From: Pseudomonas sp. PDM04
GTDB lineage: Bacteria; Pseudomonadota; Gammaproteobacteria; Pseudomonadales; Pseudomonadaceae
Direction of reading: 5' to 3'
Assembly: GCF_014851765.1 (NCBI RefSeq)
Contig: NZ_JACVAI010000008.1
Span: 1-64,000 of the forward strand
Length of the DNA stretch: 64,000 nucleotides
A program made the position numbers and the translations under genes. Below the pieces are notes generated by a model. That model did no database searches and had not been told where the DNA came from. It worked only from the letters and a program-made list of their open reading frames with translations. Shown piece after piece: positions 8,064 to 16,733 of this stretch; position 1 is the first letter of the stretch; each line of letters opens with the position of its first letter.

Positions 8064-10388
8064 TTAATTCATCCAGCCTTTGACCCAATCCATCACCGTT
8101 TCGCCGGAGACAGGGCTTTCCCCACCACACGCAGCGCCGGGAGGCGGTTCGCTGCCGCGAATATACGGCATCTGCACGGCACCTGGGCAATTGGCGTCGG
8201 AGCCTTGCCCGGTCCGCGAATCAACCCACGCCTGAACGACGTTGTCCGGTTGCGGCATGTCCAATGGCAGCGGGTCGGCCTTGCGCATGAAGCTGGTCCA
8301 GACCTGCAATGCACCGGTGGCGCCAGTGAACGGTGTCTTGCCGTTATCATCGCGCCCCAACCAGACCACCGCCAGCAAGTCCTGACTGAAACCGGCGAAC
8401 CAGCTGTCTCGCGAGTCGTTACTGGTACCGGTCTTGCCTGCCAGGGTCAGGGTTTTCGGCAATACGTTGTAAACCGAACTGCCCGTACCTTCACGCATGA
8501 CCCGCTGCATGGCGTTCTGGATCAGATAGATGGACGCCGGATCAAAACGTTGCTGGATCTGGAACGGATAACGCTTGAGCGGCTCGCCTTCGGCCGTCAG
8601 TACGCTGCGAATCCCGCGCATCGGCGTATTGAACCCTCCGTTGGCGAGCGTCTGGTACATGGTCGCGACTTCGATCGGGGTCATGCCTCCCGCCCCCAGC
8701 AACATCGACGGAAACGCCGGGAACTCACGGTTCACGCCCAGTCGAGCGACGGTTTTCAGCACATTGGGCACGCCCACTGCCAAGCCGAGACGTGCAGTGG
8801 ACAAGTTGTAGGAATGCGCCAGCCCCTGATAAAGGAAGACGGTGCCGTGGGAGCGGCGATCATAGTTCTGTGGTTTCCAAACCTGGCCATCCGCTCCCTT
8901 GACCGAGAAGGATTCGTCCGACAGCCAACTGGTCAGGCTGTACTGGCTCGGCTTCTCAAGGGCCGTCAGGTAAACGGCCGGCTTGATCAGCGAGCCGATC
9001 GGGCGCACCGCATCCAGCGCCCGGTTGAAGCCGGCGAAACTCGCCTGGCGACTGCCGATCATGGCCTGGACTTCACCGGTTTCCGGGTTGGTCACCACCA
9101 TCGCCGCTTCCACATCATCGGAGCCCTTGCGTCCGGCCAGCCGCTTGAACGTATCGTTGACCGAGGCCTCGGCCTTCATCTGCAGGATTGGATCGAAACT
9201 GGTGAAGATCCGCAGGCCTTCTTCGGTCAAGTCTTCATCGCGATAGTCTTCGCGTAACTGCCGTTTAACCAGATCGATGAATCCAGGGAACGAGCTGTCG
9301 GCGAGTTTGCCCCGCGTCGTCACGCCCAGCGGCATTTTCTTCGCCGCCGCCACTTGCTCCGCAGTCGCAACGCCTTGCTGCTCAAGCACATCGAGCACCA
9401 GGTTGCGGCGCTCCAGCGCCCGCTCCGGATTGCGCCGCGGGTTGTAATAGGACGGCCCCTTGACCATGCCCACCAGCATGGCGACCTGATGCAACTTCAG
9501 TTCGGACAATGGCTGTCCGAAGAAGAACTGGCTGGCCAGGCCGAAACCGTGCACCGCACGCTGACCGTCCTGGCCGACAAACACCTCGTTGAGGTAGGCC
9601 TCAAGAATCTCGCGCTTGTCGTAATGCAGCTCGAGCAACATCGCCATCATGGCTTCGGTGAGCTTGCGGGTCAGGCTGCGTTCGCTGGTCAGGTAGAAGT
9701 TCTTCACCAACTGTTGCGTCAGGGTACTGCCACCCTGAGTCATCTTGCCGCCCGAGGTGTTGACCCAGATGGCGCGGGCAATCGACTTGGGCGATACGCC
9801 CCAGTGGCTGTAGAAATCCCGGTCTTCCACGGCGACCAGGGTTTCGAGCAGGTAAGGCGGGACCTGATCGAGCTTGATCAGAATACGGTCTTCAAGGTTT
9901 TTCGGGTAAATCCCGCCAATCAGCAGGGGCTCCAGACGCACCACCGACAACTTCGAGCCGTTGGTCGCCGAGAGTTCGGCCACATAGTCGCCGGAGAATC
10001 GCACGCGCACGGGCTGCGCCTTCTCCAGGCCTTCATAGAACTGGAAACCCCGGGTGTTCAAATCCACCGTGTTGCCATTGACCGAGGCGGCGCCGGGGCC
10101 GTTGCTCACGCTTTCGCGACGATAGCCCAGGGCATCGAGCTCGGTCAGGAAGTCTTCTTTGCTCAGCTTCTGGCCGGTAAACAGCTCGAGCGGGCGCGCA
10201 TACACCTTCGCCGGGATGGTCCAGCGCTTGCCGGAGAACTTCTCCTGCACGATGGCATCGAGGTAAACGGCGAATCCGGCGAGCAGCACAAGGCCAACCA
10301 GACTGAGTTTGATGGCCCAGCTCAACCAGGGACGCAGGCCCCGGGAAGGTGGTTTTTTGGGGGTACGGGGGGATCGGGTACGAGTCAT
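8064..10388 (-). CDS. mrcB: Bifunctional penicillin-binding protein 1B (transglycosylase/transpeptidase)
   Basis: The 774-residue class A PBP polymerises and cross-links peptidoglycan. There is a short basic cytoplasmic N-terminus, one membrane helix (about residues 25-45) and a UB2H-like region. The GT51 domain carries the catalytic Glu in VEDRDFYSHWGVSPKSIARA and the GGSTLTQQLVKN motif. The transpeptidase domain has GSLIKPAVY (SxxK), SYN (AHSYNLSTA) and KTGT (AGKTGTSNDSRDSWFAG). All catalytic motifs are intact. It heads the operon mrcB-lpoP-yqcC. Pseudomonas literature often calls it ponB. Confidence 0.96.
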   Translation of the reverse strand: MTRTRSPRTPKKPPSRGLRPWLSWAIKLSLVGLVLLAGFAVYLDAIVQEKFSGKRWTIPAKVYARPLELFTGQKLSKEDFLTELDALGYRRESVSNGPGAASVNGNTVDLNTRGFQFYEGLEKAQPVRVRFSGDYVAELSATNGSKLSVVRLEPLLIGGIYPKNLEDRILIKLDQVPPYLLETLVAVEDRDFYSHWGVSPKSIARAIWVNTSGGKMTQGGSTLTQQLVKNFYLTSERSLTRKLTEAMMAMLLELHYDKREILEAYLNEVFVGQDGQRAVHGFGLASQFFFGQPLSELKLHQVAMLVGMVKGPSYYNPRRNPERALERRNLVLDVLEQQGVATAEQVAAAKKMPLGVTTRGKLADSSFPGFIDLVKRQLREDYRDEDLTEEGLRIFTSFDPILQMKAEASVNDTFKRLAGRKGSDDVEAAMVVTNPETGEVQAMIGSRQASFAGFNRALDAVRPIGSLIKPAVYLTALEKPSQYSLTSWLSDESFSVKGADGQVWKPQNYDRRSHGTVFLYQGLAHSYNLSTARLGLAVGVPNVLKTVARLGVNREFPAFPSMLLGAGGMTPIEVATMYQTLANGGFNTPMRGIRSVLTAEGEPLKRYPFQIQQRFDPASIYLIQNAMQRVMREGTGSSVYNVLPKTLTLAGKTGTSNDSRDSWFAGFSQDLLAVVWLGRDDNGKTPFTGATGALQVWTSFMRKADPLPLDMPQPDNVVQAWVDSRTGQGSDANCPGAVQMPYIRGSEPPPGAACGGESPVSGETVMDWVKGWMN

Positions 10389-10505
10389 GGCGCCGGATTA
10401 TACGCACTTTATTCATCGTCAACAGGAGCCAACCGAGGTTTGCGTCGGACGGACTTGCCGCCATAATGAGCGCCATATTTTTTGCCAGACTCTGAAGGAA
10501 CGCCT

Positions 10506-12062
10506 GTGAGCCAGCCCCTGATCGCCGCCCTGCAAAACCCGGCCCTCTACCCGCATCCGGTAGACGGATTCCAAGTCATCGAAACGCACATCTCCTGGGT
10601 GATACTCACGGGCCCCTTCGCTTATAAAGTGAAAAAACCGGTCAACTTCGGCTTTCTCGACTTCACCAGCCTGGATGCCCGCGAGCATTTCTGCGCTGAA
10701 GAACTGCGCCTGAACCAGCGCCTGACCGATGATTTGTATCTGGAAGTGTTGCCAATCACCGGCAGCGTCGAGGCGCCACAACTGGGTGGTGATGGCCCGA
10801 TCCTCGACTTCGCGCTGAAGATGCGCCAGTTCCCCCAGAGCCAACTGCTCAGCACCCTGCAAGCCAACGGCGAGCTGACCACCACGCACATCGACGAGAT
10901 GGCCGTGCAGATCGCGCAATTCCACCTCAACGCCCCGAAAGTGCCTGCCGAACACGAAGCCGGCACCCCGGACAGCGTCATGGCGCCGGTTCGACAGAAC
11001 TTCGAACAGATCCGCCCATTCCTGAGTGACAAGGCCGACCTTCTGCAACTCGACGCGCTGCAAGCCTGGGCCGAGAGCAGCTTCGAACGCCTCAAGCCCC
11101 TGTTCGCCGAGCGTAAAGCCCAAGGCTTCATCCGTGAGTGCCACGGTGATATCCACCTGGGCAACGCCACCGTGATCGACGGCAAGGTCGTGATCTTCGA
11201 CTGTATCGAATTCAACGAGCCGTTCCGCTTCACCGACGTTTACGCCGACACCGGTTTCCTGGCGATGGACCTTGAGGACCGTGGCCTGAAATGCCTGGCC
11301 CGGCGTTTCATCAGCCAATACCTGGAGTTGACGGGCGACTACCAGGGCCTGGAGCTGTTGAATTTCTATAAAACCTACCGCGCACTGGTTCGCGCCAAGG
11401 TCAGCCTGTTCAGCATGCCGGCCGAGGCCGACCCGGTGCAGCGCGCCACGACCCTGCGCCAGTACCGCAACTACGCCAACCTGGCGGAAAGCTACAGCAC
11501 CATTCCTTCACGCTTCCTGGCCATTACCCATGGCGTATCGGCGGTGGGCAAAAGTCACGTGGCCATGCGCCTGGTGGAGGCTTTGGGCGCGATTCGACTG
11601 CGGTCCGATGTGGAGCGCAAACGCATGTTCGGCGAGCAAACCGTCACCAACGACCCTCAGGCCGGCATCTACAGCGCCGACGCGAGCGCCGCGACCTATG
11701 CCCGCCTGCATGAAATTGCCGCCGTGATCCTGCATGCCGGTTTCCCTGTGGTGATCGATGCCACGTACCTCAAGCGCGAGCAGCGCGATGGTGCTGCGCA
11801 AATCGCCGAGGCCACCGGTGCGCCGTTCCTGATCCTTGACTGCGAAGCACCACAAGCCGTGATCGAAAACTGGCTGGCCCTGCGTCAGGCAGACAAAACC
11901 GATCCATCCGACGCCAACCTGGCCGTTATTGCAGCTCAACAGGCCAGTCGTGAAGCGCTGACGCCGGCGGAAATCCTGTGCAGCAAACGCGTGCTGACCA
12001 ATGAAAGCGGGACCCTCGACACCGTTGTCGCACAGATCCGCCAACGCTTGCCGGGCCTGTAA
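10506..12062 (+). CDS. Fused phosphotransferase-like and P-loop (AAA/zeta-type) ATPase protein
   Basis: The 518-residue protein has two parts. Residues 1-320 resemble aminoglycoside phosphotransferase/kinase folds, with a Brenner-like CHGDIHLGN loop at about 212 and a following IFDCIEFNEPFRFTDVYAD segment. Residues 335-518 form a P-loop domain (HGVSAVGKSHVAMRL, Walker A at about 343-350) related to small-molecule or zeta-toxin-like kinases. It is conserved in pseudomonads beside mrcB, but its substrate is unknown. The GTG at 10506 is chosen because AAGGAA lies 5 nt upstream and the longer frame has no homology. Confidence 0.8.
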   Translation: MSQPLIAALQNPALYPHPVDGFQVIETHISWVILTGPFAYKVKKPVNFGFLDFTSLDAREHFCAEELRLNQRLTDDLYLEVLPITGSVEAPQLGGDGPILDFALKMRQFPQSQLLSTLQANGELTTTHIDEMAVQIAQFHLNAPKVPAEHEAGTPDSVMAPVRQNFEQIRPFLSDKADLLQLDALQAWAESSFERLKPLFAERKAQGFIRECHGDIHLGNATVIDGKVVIFDCIEFNEPFRFTDVYADTGFLAMDLEDRGLKCLARRFISQYLELTGDYQGLELLNFYKTYRALVRAKVSLFSMPAEADPVQRATTLRQYRNYANLAESYSTIPSRFLAITHGVSAVGKSHVAMRLVEALGAIRLRSDVERKRMFGEQTVTNDPQAGIYSADASAATYARLHEIAAVILHAGFPVVIDATYLKREQRDGAAQIAEATGAPFLILDCEAPQAVIENWLALRQADKTDPSDANLAVIAAQQASREALTPAEILCSKRVLTNESGTLDTVVAQIRQRLPGL

Positions 12063-12071
12063 AAAGTATTT

Positions 12072-12103
12072 CAATCGTGAAGCCTTCATCGGCTTCACGA
12101 TTG
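12072..12103 (+). terminator. Long perfect hairpin after the kinase/ATPase gene
   Basis: AATCGTGAAGCC (12073-12084) pairs perfectly with GGCTTCACGATT (12091-12102) around a 6-nt loop, 10 nt after the stop codon. It lacks a T-run, so termination efficiency is uncertain. It could also protect the 3' end of the mRNA. Confidence 0.5.
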
Positions 12104-12152
12104 TAACGTAGTGGCATTATACTGGCGTCATAAAACCAACAGGTGACGTGAC

Positions 12153-12497
12153 ATGAGCCAGCCCAAACTTCTCGATACACCGCTTTTTGCTTTGCTGCAC
12201 AAAGACGACATCAAGGGTTTCAACAACGAACGCCCGACGGATGGACCTATCGACATGGTCGGGGGTGATTTTCGCGGGCTGGACCTGCGCGAACTGAATG
12301 CCGACGGCGTCGACTTCACCAATGCCTATTTTCGTTCCGCCGACCTGCGCGGCATCGATTTCACTCATTCGAAACTGGAAGGCGCCAGCCTGGCTCACGC
12401 GCAGATCTCCGGCGCCTACTTTCCGCCGGAACTGAGCGCCGACGAGATCCTGATGTCGATGAACTTCGGCACACGCCTGCGTTATCGCTCACGCTGA
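12153..12497 (+). CDS. Pentapeptide repeat-containing protein
   Basis: The 114-residue protein has a short run of pentapeptide repeats (A/D-L-R/S-x-x). It reads FRGLDLRELNADGVDFTNAYFRSADLRGIDFTHSKLEG in sense, at about residues 35-85, ending in a short tail. Such repeats fold as a right-handed beta-helix. Some members mimic DNA and bind gyrase, but this copy is short and no function can be assigned. The ATG at 12153 has a GGTGAC ribosome-binding sequence. A TATACT hexamer at about 12118 may be its -10 element. Confidence 0.75.
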   Translation: MSQPKLLDTPLFALLHKDDIKGFNNERPTDGPIDMVGGDFRGLDLRELNADGVDFTNAYFRSADLRGIDFTHSKLEGASLAHAQISGAYFPPELSADEILMSMNFGTRLRYRSR

Positions 12498-12739
12498 AAA
12501 CGACTGATCACTGAAAAGTCCGGCGCCCCTGCCTCGCGCTGGACTGCGGATACGTTCGCGCACAAAACCTCAGCACACCCCGCCTTCCCCTCCTCCGTTG
12601 CGATCTCGTACGTCGCGCCCCAGCGTGCTTCTTAGAAGCATTTGCTCCGACAGCGAGCAAACAATCACGCTTTTGCTGCTGATGGCTACACTCCTGAGAA
12701 GCTCGCCCACGCACCGTTCGGCTATCGCAAGGAGGCTTG
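12498..12739. other. Non-coding gap with two back-to-back inverted repeats
   Basis: No supported gene lies in these 242 bases, and the minus-strand frames have no family features. Two inverted repeats abut: TGCTTCT-T-AGAAGCA (12626-12640) and TTTGCTC-N7-GAGCAAA (12641-12661). They end about 80 bases before the TfoX-like gene and could be operators or an mRNA structure. Confidence 0.4.
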
Positions 12740-13012
12740 ATGAATGATGAACTGCAGCATCTGAAGAACCTTGGCAAGACGTCAGCGCAGTGGCTGCATG
12801 CCGTGGGCATCCACAGCGCCTCGGATTTGCGTCGGCTGGGGGCCGTGGATGCTTATCGGGCCGTGCGTACGCGCGGGTTTCGAGCGTCCAAAGTGCTGCT
12901 GTACGCCATCGAAGGCGCCTTGATGGATGTGCACTGGAACGACATCCCCGCAGAGCGCAAGGAAGCCCTGAATAAACAGCTGGAAGCCATTTCATCACGC
13001 CACAAGAACTGA
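12740..13012 (+). CDS. TfoX/Sxy C-terminal domain-like protein
   Basis: The 90-residue protein matches the C-terminal domain of TfoX/Sxy. LKNLGKTSAQWLHAVGIHSASDLRRLGAVDAY is a helix-hairpin-helix-like motif at about residues 7-38, and a conserved LLYAIEGALMDVHWNDIP segment follows. The N-terminal TfoX domain is absent, as in many stand-alone pseudomonad members. TfoX proteins regulate competence genes in other bacteria. Whether this short form does so is unknown. The ATG at 12740 follows AAGGAGG closely. Confidence 0.8.
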   Translation: MNDELQHLKNLGKTSAQWLHAVGIHSASDLRRLGAVDAYRAVRTRGFRASKVLLYAIEGALMDVHWNDIPAERKEALNKQLEAISSRHKN

Positions 13013-13027
13013 ACGGGCCCTGCCACC

Positions 13028-13837
13028 ATGTATTTGCTTGGGGAACAACCGGCCTACGCCGACGTACTGATCGATCGCCTGCAAAACATTCCGGCCCGCC
13101 TGCTGGAGCATTTATCCCCGTGCGGCCCGGCGTTGGAGTTGTCGGCGACTGACGATCTGGCAGCCGAATTACCCGCCAATCAATTGTTCATCCTGAAAAG
13201 CGGCCTGCTGCATGGATGCATCGACGAGCGCCCGCTGTTCTACCTGCATGAAGGCGATCTGGTCGGCTTGCGCCAGGACAGCGACCTGCCACGCTGCCGG
13301 CTGTGCACGGATAGCCCGATCGTACTGACGCCCTACCTGCGCTCCGAAGTGTTCCAGTACATCCATGCCGACCCGGAGCGCTCGGAACTGTTGCTGCAGT
13401 ACCTGACCGGTCAGACTGCCCTGTTGTCCGACGCCGTCGCCCGCCTGAAGCAACCGGAGTTACGCAGCACCAACGGCTTTCAGCGCGTCGCGCGTGGCGA
13501 CATGCTGATCCATCAGGGCGACGAGGCCGATCACGTCTTCGTGATTATCGAGGGCCATGCCGAAGCGTTCGTCGACGGACACAAGGTCGGCGATATCCCC
13601 AAGGACGAGATTTTCGGCGCCATGGCCGTATTCACTGGCGAGAAACGTAATGCGAGTGTGATCGCCAGCGAACCCAGTACCGTCATGCTGATCCCCAAAG
13701 ACCAGTTTCTCAGCCTGACCCGCAGCAATGCGAAGATCGCCCACAGCCTGATCGAGAGCATGGCCCGCAGAATCGACCTGCTGAATAAACAGGTTACACA
13801 TCTGAGCTCGCTCAAAAGCGGCCCGCCAGGCCAATGA
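13028..13837 (+). CDS. cbpA: Cyclic nucleotide-binding protein, CbpA-like
   Basis: The 269-residue protein has a C-terminal cyclic nucleotide-binding domain (about 140-255). The phosphate-binding cassette region is DEIFGAMAVFTGEKRNASVIASE, in which the R-N-A-S part is preserved. A divergent second cNMP-like fold occupies the N-terminal half. There is no helix-turn-helix, so it is not a Crp-type regulator. In P. aeruginosa the gene just before the prrF locus is cbpA (PA4704), a cAMP-binding protein found at the cell pole. The same position, before prrF, supports the name. It is 15 nt downstream of the TfoX-like gene. Confidence 0.78.
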   Translation: MYLLGEQPAYADVLIDRLQNIPARLLEHLSPCGPALELSATDDLAAELPANQLFILKSGLLHGCIDERPLFYLHEGDLVGLRQDSDLPRCRLCTDSPIVLTPYLRSEVFQYIHADPERSELLLQYLTGQTALLSDAVARLKQPELRSTNGFQRVARGDMLIHQGDEADHVFVIIEGHAEAFVDGHKVGDIPKDEIFGAMAVFTGEKRNASVIASEPSTVMLIPKDQFLSLTRSNAKIAHSLIESMARRIDLLNKQVTHLSSLKSGPPGQ

Positions 13838-13893
13838 TTACGGGCTCCTTCAGCGCTTCATCGGCGATTCTCGAATAAATGAAGAATCAACGG

Positions 13894-13925
13894 TTGACAT
13901 GGTAATGAGAATCGATATGATTATC
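13894..13925 (+). promoter_or_regulatory. prrF promoter with overlapping Fur boxes
   Basis: TTGACA (13894-13899) and TATGAT (13916-13921) are 16 nt apart, which places the start at 13928. Two overlapping 19-bp windows, 13901-13919 (14 matches) and 13907-13925 (13 matches), resemble the Fur consensus GATAATGATAATCATTATC. They cover the spacer and the -10 element, so iron-bound Fur should block transcription. Confidence 0.85.
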
Positions 13926-13927
13926 AC

Positions 13928-14039
13928 AACTGGTCGCGAGACTGGTCGATATTTGAACAGCCCTTGGTTCGGACTCTCAGATATCTCCTCATCAGGCTAA
14001 TCACGGTTATTTGACCCGGCTCTTGCCGGGTCTTTTTTT
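13928..14039 (+). ncRNA. prrF1: PrrF iron-responsive small RNA
   Basis: This non-coding RNA of about 112 nt starts AACTGGTCGCGAGA and contains the conserved PrrF core ATCTCCTCATCAGGCTAATC (13982-14001), which pairs with mRNAs of iron-using proteins such as sodB. It ends in a perfect terminator, GACCCGGC-TCTT-GCCGGGTC followed by seven T (14013-14039). In low iron Fur releases the promoter and PrrF represses non-essential iron proteins. Only one copy is present here, whereas P. aeruginosa has tandem prrF1 and prrF2 at this spot. Which numbered copy this is cannot be decided from the window. Confidence 0.92.
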
Positions 14040-14059
14040 GCCTGTGGAAAAGTCCGCCC

Positions 14060-14911
14060 TCACTTGCCGAACTGTTTGCGCATCTGCGCACAGTAATCCG
14101 GCGCCTCCATGGCGGGGGTGTACCAGACGTAGTCGGCCATTGTCGCCGTCACCTCACTGCCCTGCTGAGCGAGCATCAGTACCGTCGGCGCTTCACGCTC
14201 ACCCAGATCCAGGGCATGTATCGGCACCCCGACATCCTTGCGCGCGTGGTAAGCACCCGCCAACAACAAGGCCGGAGCCGGAGCTGCCAGCAGCCGCTCG
14301 GCCATGCGACGGTCGCGCTGTTGCTGGACGGCGAGCATGGCCGGCATCTGCGATTCAGGCAGCAGGCCGCAGTGGGATTCGCCGACCTGGGCCAACAGCT
14401 CGGCCCTGACGGGCTCGGCGTTGCTACGAGCGCCGCTCAATACCGGCGGGTTGGCGTAGATGGCGCGGACCTCGGCAGCATCCAGGTTGGCGGCCAGCAG
14501 CGGATACGGCTGGGCCAGGGCGAAACGGACGATCGGGCCATACAGGTTCCAATCCCAGCCCGACTGCCAGGCCAACGCACCGGGCAAGTCCGCCGGCAAC
14601 GTCGGCGCCTGACGGACGTCGTCGACGCGGGCCTGCTGGTCCGGCGTGAGCATTTCCAGCAACAGGCTGCCTTGCGGACGCTGATCCCCCAGCGCCTGCA
14701 ATAGCCAGTGCTGCAATTCGTGGTGATCGCGGTTGTCATGCTGCTCACCGACGATCAACCGCGAGGCGCTGGCCAGCCGCACGACGAGTTCCTGCGCGGT
14801 CAGCGCCTGGCCGCTGTGCACGTCACGAATGTCACCGACGATCGGCGGCGGCGCTGCAACATGTTGGCAGGCGCTCAGCATCAACCCCGCCAGAATCACT
14901 CCTGCACGCAT
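14060..14911 (-). CDS. ChaN family lipoprotein (PhuW-like)
   Basis: The 283-residue precursor has a lipobox (LMLSAC) and the ChaN/EreA-like fold. Motifs are RLIVGEQHDNRDHHELQHWLLQAL, in which an E and His residues line the presumed heme/iron site, and GSLLLEML. ChaN of Campylobacter is an iron-regulated heme-binding lipoprotein. It is the last gene after hmuT-hmuU-hmuV, 17 nt downstream of hmuV, like phuW in P. aeruginosa. The start at 14911 is preferred because it has a GGGGAG Shine-Dalgarno. The longer frame begins within that signal. Confidence 0.85.
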   Translation of the reverse strand: MRAGVILAGLMLSACQHVAAPPPIVGDIRDVHSGQALTAQELVVRLASASRLIVGEQHDNRDHHELQHWLLQALGDQRPQGSLLLEMLTPDQQARVDDVRQAPTLPADLPGALAWQSGWDWNLYGPIVRFALAQPYPLLAANLDAAEVRAIYANPPVLSGARSNAEPVRAELLAQVGESHCGLLPESQMPAMLAVQQQRDRRMAERLLAAPAPALLLAGAYHARKDVGVPIHALDLGEREAPTVLMLAQQGSEVTATMADYVWYTPAMEAPDYCAQMRKQFGK

Positions 14912-14928
14912 GCACTCCCCCTTCACGT

Positions 14929-15696
14929 TCAGCGGGCGATGATCAGCGGATGCCCGCGCTCTGGATGCTGTTGTACCAACACGTCCAAGCCGAATACCGC
15001 CTTGAGCGGCTCTGGACGCAATACTCGCTCGGGCGTATCGAGCGCGACCGGGCGACCGCCTTCAAGCAGCAGCAGGCGATCACAATAACGCGCCGCAAGG
15101 TTCAGATCATGCAGGATCACCAGCACAGCCGCCCCTCGGTCGGCGAACTCGCGCACCGCTTGCAGGGTAGTGTGCTGGTGCAGTGGATCGAGCATCGAGG
15201 TGGGCTCGTCCAGCAGTAACGTCTGGCCCGCCTCGCCAGGCCAGAGCTGCGCCAGCACACGCGCCAGGTGCACCCGCTGGCGCTCGCCACCGGACAACGC
15301 CAGGTAACTGCGCCCCATCAGGTGCCCGGCATCGGCTGCGTGCAACGCCGCGAGGACAATTTCGTCATCCCGAACCCGGCCGCTCTGGTGCGGCAAGCGC
15401 CCCATGCCGACCACCTCTTCGACACGGAAGGCGAAGTCCAGGGTCGACACCTGTGGCAACACCGCCAGGCGCTGGGCTCGCCGGGCACCGGTCCACTCCC
15501 GCAGCTCGCGATCATCGAGCCAGACGCTGGGTTGATCCGCGTGCAACTCGCCGCCCAATGCGCCCAGCAGCGTGCTTTTTCCGGCACCGTTGGGTCCCAG
15601 CACGCCGAGCACTTCCCCGGGCCTGAGTTCCAGCGTGATGTCCGTCAGGACGAGCTTGCGGCCTTGGTGGATGTGCAGATTCTGCGTTCGCAACAT
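14929..15696 (-). CDS. hmuV: Heme ABC transporter ATP-binding protein
   Basis: The 255-residue ABC ATPase contains Walker A GPNGAGKSTLL, the signature LSGGERQRVHLAR, Walker B TLLLDEPTSMLD and the switch histidine in ILHDLNLAARYCD. The order with a periplasmic heme-binding protein and a FecCD permease makes it the motor of a heme importer. Its ATG overlaps the hmuU stop codon (TGATG). The longer upstream frame is only the shadow of hmuU. The P. aeruginosa name is phuV. Confidence 0.93.
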   Translation of the reverse strand: MLRTQNLHIHQGRKLVLTDITLELRPGEVLGVLGPNGAGKSTLLGALGGELHADQPSVWLDDRELREWTGARRAQRLAVLPQVSTLDFAFRVEEVVGMGRLPHQSGRVRDDEIVLAALHAADAGHLMGRSYLALSGGERQRVHLARVLAQLWPGEAGQTLLLDEPTSMLDPLHQHTTLQAVREFADRGAAVLVILHDLNLAARYCDRLLLLEGGRPVALDTPERVLRPEPLKAVFGLDVLVQQHPERGHPLIIAR

Positions 15697-16733
15697 CAGG
15701 CACGCCCCCTGAGCAGCAAATATAGAAAGAACGGCGCACCGATAAACGCAGTGACAATGCCGATCGGCAGCTCGGCCGGCGCCAGCGCCAGGCGCGCCAC
15801 CAGGTCGGCCAACAGCAGCAGACTCGCGCCCGCCAGTACCGAGGCCGGCAGCAGCACGCGATGATCCGGGCCGGCCAGCAGGCGCACCAGATGCGGCACC
15901 ACCAGCCCGACGAAACCGATCATACCGGCCGCCGCCACGGCCGCACCGACGCCCAGCGCCGTGCAAAACACCAGTTCACGCTTGAGCCTCTCGACATCGA
16001 TGCCCAAATGGCCGGCCTCAGACTCCCCCAGCAATAACGCATTCAGGGCCCTGGCCCGGCGTGGCAACCATAACGCCACGCCGGCAGTGATCAGCAGCAG
16101 CGGCCAGAGTCGCGAATAACTGGCCCCATTGAGGCTGCCCAGGTTCCAGAACGTCAGGGTGCGCAGGGTCGCGTCGTCCGCCAGATAGGTAAACAGCCCC
16201 ACGGCGGAGCCGGCCAGTGCGGTCAGGGCGATACCCGCCAACAGCATGATGGCGACGTTGGTCTGCCCGTTGCGGCGCCCCAGCCGATACACCAGCGCGG
16301 TCACACCCAGCCCGCCGATAAACGCGCACAGCGATAGCAGGTATGGCCCGAAGGATTCCGGCAAACCGCCAAATGCCGTTCCGCCGACAATCGCAATGGC
16401 CGCCCCCAACGCCGCGCCACTGGAAACGCCCACCAACCCGGGATCGGCCAGCGGGTTGCGAAACAAGCCTTGCATGGCCACGCCCGACAGCGCCAACACT
16501 CCGCCCACTGCCATCCCCAGCAACGTGCGCGGCAGGCGAATCTGCCCGAGGATCAGTTCAGCCTGCTCCAACCCGTCAGGTGCAATGGGCAGGCCGAGCA
16601 GACGCAAACTCGCGCGCAGGGTATCAAGCAGGGGAAGGCTGACCGGCCCCAGCGCCAGCGACAGCCAGATTGCCAACAAACACAGAAGGCTCAGGCCGAT
16701 GAACAATGCACGGGGCTTTACCAGCACGGTCAT
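15696..16733 (-). CDS. hmuU: Heme ABC transporter permease (FecCD family)
   Basis: The 345-residue protein has about ten membrane segments and FecCD/BtuC family signatures such as RLPRTLLGMAVGGVLALSGVAMQGLFRNPLADPGLVGVSSGAALGA near the N-terminus. The C-terminal part contains FVGLVVPHLVRLLAGPDHR. It forms the inner-membrane channel for heme with HmuV. It overlaps hmuT by four bases (ATGA) and hmuV by one, so the three genes are tightly coupled. Confidence 0.93.
   Translation of the reverse strand: MTVLVKPRALFIGLSLLCLLAIWLSLALGPVSLPLLDTLRASLRLLGLPIAPDGLEQAELILGQIRLPRTLLGMAVGGVLALSGVAMQGLFRNPLADPGLVGVSSGAALGAAIAIVGGTAFGGLPESFGPYLLSLCAFIGGLGVTALVYRLGRRNGQTNVAIMLLAGIALTALAGSAVGLFTYLADDATLRTLTFWNLGSLNGASYSRLWPLLLITAGVALWLPRRARALNALLLGESEAGHLGIDVERLKRELVFCTALGVGAAVAAAGMIGFVGLVVPHLVRLLAGPDHRVLLPASVLAGASLLLLADLVARLALAPAELPIGIVTAFIGAPFFLYLLLRGRA

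Noticed and set aside
12570..12998. 142-codon minus-strand frame over the TfoX-like gene
   Set aside because: Composition is Arg/Ser/Cys-rich without a domain, whereas the plus strand encodes a recognisable TfoX C-terminal protein with AAGGAGG.
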